Of a DNA stretch of 64,000 bases, positions 62,300 through 64,000 are shown piece by piece. Each line of letters opens with the position of its first letter. Position 1 is the stretch's first letter. The DNA is from an uncultured Rhodocyclaceae bacterium (GTDB taxonomy: Bacteria; Pseudomonadota; Gammaproteobacteria; Burkholderiales; Rhodocyclaceae): NCBI GenBank assembly GCA_907163225.1, contig OU015322.1, forward strand, positions 2,786,060-2,850,059, written 5' to 3'. The translations under genes were made by a program, and so were the position numbers. The notes beneath the pieces are model-generated. The model saw only the letters and a program-made list of their open reading frames with translations, searched no databases and was not told the DNA's origin.

Positions 62300-62557
62300 T
62301 AGTAAAGCCGTGGCCTGCGGTACCGGGTTACAGGCCGCCGTATCGGGAAATTAACGCCGCAGAAAAAGGCCATTCGGGCAAATACAGGTGTTGCATCAAA
62401 ACAACAGAAGCGCAGAGAAGCGTCCCAACATGCCAATCACCGGTTGCTAGGGCGTTTCGCTCTTTGCGACAATCATTGCCAACTTCTCGATCCGAGAGGT
62501 AAAGCTTGGCTCGGTCGCAAGGCCGCACCAAAAACTAACCACTAAGGAGATTTTCTG

Positions 62558-63670
62558 ATGCAAAAGAAGATTATTGCTCTGGCTGTTGCCGCTCTGGCCT
62601 CTACCGCCGCTTTCGCACAAACCAACGTCACCATCTACGGCGTTGCTGACCTGGGCCAAGCCTTCGTCAACGTTTCTGGTGCTGGCACCAGCGGCGCTTC
62701 TGTTAGCCGTCTGGACTCCAACTCTTCCCTGATCGGTTTCAAGGGTGTTGAAGATCTGGGCAATGGCCTGAAGGCTGTTTTCCAGTTCGAATCCAACGTT
62801 TCTGCTGACACCAATGTTGGTGGCCTGAACGGCGTTCGTGACTCCTACATCGGTCTGGCTGGCGGTTTCGGTACCCTGGTTCTGGGTAACATCACCCACC
62901 CGCTGCGCACCATGGGCGCCAAGGTTGACCTGATTCCGGGCGCCGCTGGCTTCGGCACGATGGCTTCCGTTACTGGCCAGATCGGTGGCTTGCATACCGG
63001 TGCTGATGACCGTGCTGCCAACACCGTTGCTTACGTTTCCCCGAGCTTCGGTGGCCTGACCGGTACTGTTGCCTACATCAACGGCGAAAACCGTGTTAGC
63101 ACCGCTGCTGCCGGTGGCGTTGCCAACCAGCACGCTTTCCAGGTTGCTGCTCAGTACGACAATGGCCCGATTTACGCCGGTGTCGGTTACCACAAGGTTA
63201 ACGATTCAGGTTTGAACGCTACCCCGGCTGTTGCTGCCAGCGCTGGTGAAAACGCTCGCGTTATTCGTGCTGCCGGTACCTACATGTTCCCGAGCAAGAC
63301 CAAGGTAGCTGCTTTGATTGATAGCTTCAAGATTGACGGCGCTATCGGTGGTGTTGAAGCCAAGCGTCTGGCCTGGTCCCTGGGTGTTTCCCAAGGCTTC
63401 GGCAAGAACACCATTGGTCTGCAGTATGGCCGTTCTGGCAATATCAAGGCTGATGGCGTAAATGTTGCCGACACCAGCTCGTCGATCGCTTCCCTGATCT
63501 ACACCTACGACATCAGCAAGCGCACCATGATTCACGCTCGCCTGTCGCGCCTGAACAACTCGTCTGAAGTCAACAATGGTTTCTACAACAACGCTGTTGC
63601 TCAAGGCCTGACCACGGCTGATGGCGCTGATTTCACCGGCGGCATGGTTGGTGTTCGTCACTCCTTCTAA
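62558..63670 (+). CDS. Gram-negative (Omp32-like) porin
   Basis: This 370-residue outer-membrane trimeric porin has a signal peptide ending AAFAQTN. The first strand VTIYGVADLGQAFVN, the motif SSLIGFKGVEDLGNGLKAVFQFES read in parts, and the last strand MVGVRHSF with terminal Phe are typical. AAGGAG lies 7 bases before the ATG. Codon usage is strongly biased (frequent GCT, GGT, CTG), as in highly expressed genes. A strong terminator follows. Confidence 0.94.
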   Translation: MQKKIIALAVAALASTAAFAQTNVTIYGVADLGQAFVNVSGAGTSGASVSRLDSNSSLIGFKGVEDLGNGLKAVFQFESNVSADTNVGGLNGVRDSYIGLAGGFGTLVLGNITHPLRTMGAKVDLIPGAAGFGTMASVTGQIGGLHTGADDRAANTVAYVSPSFGGLTGTVAYINGENRVSTAAAGGVANQHAFQVAAQYDNGPIYAGVGYHKVNDSGLNATPAVAASAGENARVIRAAGTYMFPSKTKVAALIDSFKIDGAIGGVEAKRLAWSLGVSQGFGKNTIGLQYGRSGNIKADGVNVADTSSSIASLIYTYDISKRTMIHARLSRLNNSSEVNNGFYNNAVAQGLTTADGADFTGGMVGVRHSF

Positions 63671-63692
63671 TCTGGTTTAACCAGTTGGAACC

Positions 63693-63720
63693 AAAAACGG
63701 GTGCTTCGGCACCCGTTTTT
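63693..63720 (+). terminator. Intrinsic terminator after the porin gene
   Basis: A perfect 12-bp stem, AAAAACGGGTGC/GCACCCGTTTTT, is closed by a TTCG tetraloop. It can act on both strands. Confidence 0.92.
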
Positions 63721-63820
63721 ACGTCTACGTTTTGTAATGCAAAATTGCGGCAGCCAGTAACTTTTTAGTTGAAGAAAGACGACTGTGCTTCGCAGTTTTG
63801 AGTTGTGCTAACATGATCAA

Positions 63821-64000
63821 ATGAGCGCAATTACTTTCGATACGCACAAGTTTGTTCAAAGCTTCAGGAGGCTGGCTTTAACCAAAAGCAGGCCGAAGGA
63901 CTTACTGAGGCGATGCGGGCGGCGATTGACGAATCCGAATTGGTGACCAAAAAGGATTTGCAGATTGAGCTTGCCCCCGTAAAGGCAGACCTCAATTTGC
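63821..64000 (+). pseudogene. DUF1640-like coiled-coil protein, 5' part, frameshifted
   Basis: The frame starts MSAITFDTHKFVQ, the typical beginning of DUF1640 proteins. The expected continuation (LQEAGFNQKQAEGLTEAMRA, then AAIDESELVTKKDLQ) is in another frame after CAAAG at 63857-63861. One missing A there would restore a single ORF. The gene runs off the window end. A sequencing error or a real frameshift are both possible. Confidence 0.6.

Noticed and set aside
62296-62502. 68-residue ORF between higA and the porin gene
   Set aside because: No ribosome binding site, odd composition and no recognisable feature; it is treated as spacer.

Overview
The window is a GC-rich betaproteobacterial chromosome segment. 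The complete mra/mur/fts (dcw) cluster running into lpxC and secA, a napABC nitrate-respiration operon, a UbiH-type hydroxylase, Omp32-like porins and the rpe-gph-trpE arrangement fit Rhodocyclales, close to Dechloromonas/Azonexus. The genus is inferred from gene content and was not checked by any search. No rRNA, tRNA or CRISPR array was seen.

Layout. 1-2.2 kb: 3' end of napA, then napB and napC. 2.3-7.0 kb: HU protein, a small hypothetical gene, a ubiquinone hydroxylase, dsbC and a PAS-GGDEF diguanylate cyclase. 7.3-25 kb: mraZ-rsmH-ftsL-ftsI-murE-murF-mraY-murD-ftsW-murG-murC-ddlB-ftsQ-ftsA-ftsZ-lpxC, almost all start-stop overlapped, behind a promoter with four MraZ boxes. 25-30.6 kb: dciA-like gene, M23 peptidase, secA, argJ. 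30.6-32.7 kb: an AT-richer pair of unknown genes, then an AI-2E family transporter. 32.7-36.7 kb: methyltransferase, apaG, rpe, gph, a tryptophan leader peptide and trpE.

36.7-58.4 kb lies between trpE and trpGDC and holds a coherent acidic amino acid system: gltIJKL (ABC uptake), a DctB/AauS-like kinase with an NtrC-family regulator, a periplasmic asparaginase with a downstream porin (broken by an IS3-family element), a dicarboxylate/amino acid symporter and aspartase. Three of these transcription units (gltI, asparaginase, aspA) carry a sigma-54 -24/-12 promoter with two TCGG-N4-CCGA boxes exactly 32 bp apart upstream, so they look like one regulon of the local kinase/regulator pair. The regulator gene has a +1 frameshift in a C5 run. 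The same stretch contains a RhuM/ParDE-like/Fic cluster, a TSUP permease, and a PAP2 phosphatase with two glycosyltransferases of lipid-modification type. 58.5-61.5 kb: trpG, trpD, then a YefM/YoeB-type toxin-antitoxin pair inserted in the operon, then trpC. 61.7-64 kb: higBA, an intact porin, and the start of a DUF1640-like gene with a frameshift.

The most unusual feature is a dispersed element of about 30 bp. Its core is CGGTCAACCGGAAAAA, followed a few bases later by CCAAAATTGAA. It occurs at least ten times on both strands, between genes and inside coding regions. Where translated it gives T-V-N-R-K-like peptides, for example in the histidine kinase, the ArnT-like transferase and gph.
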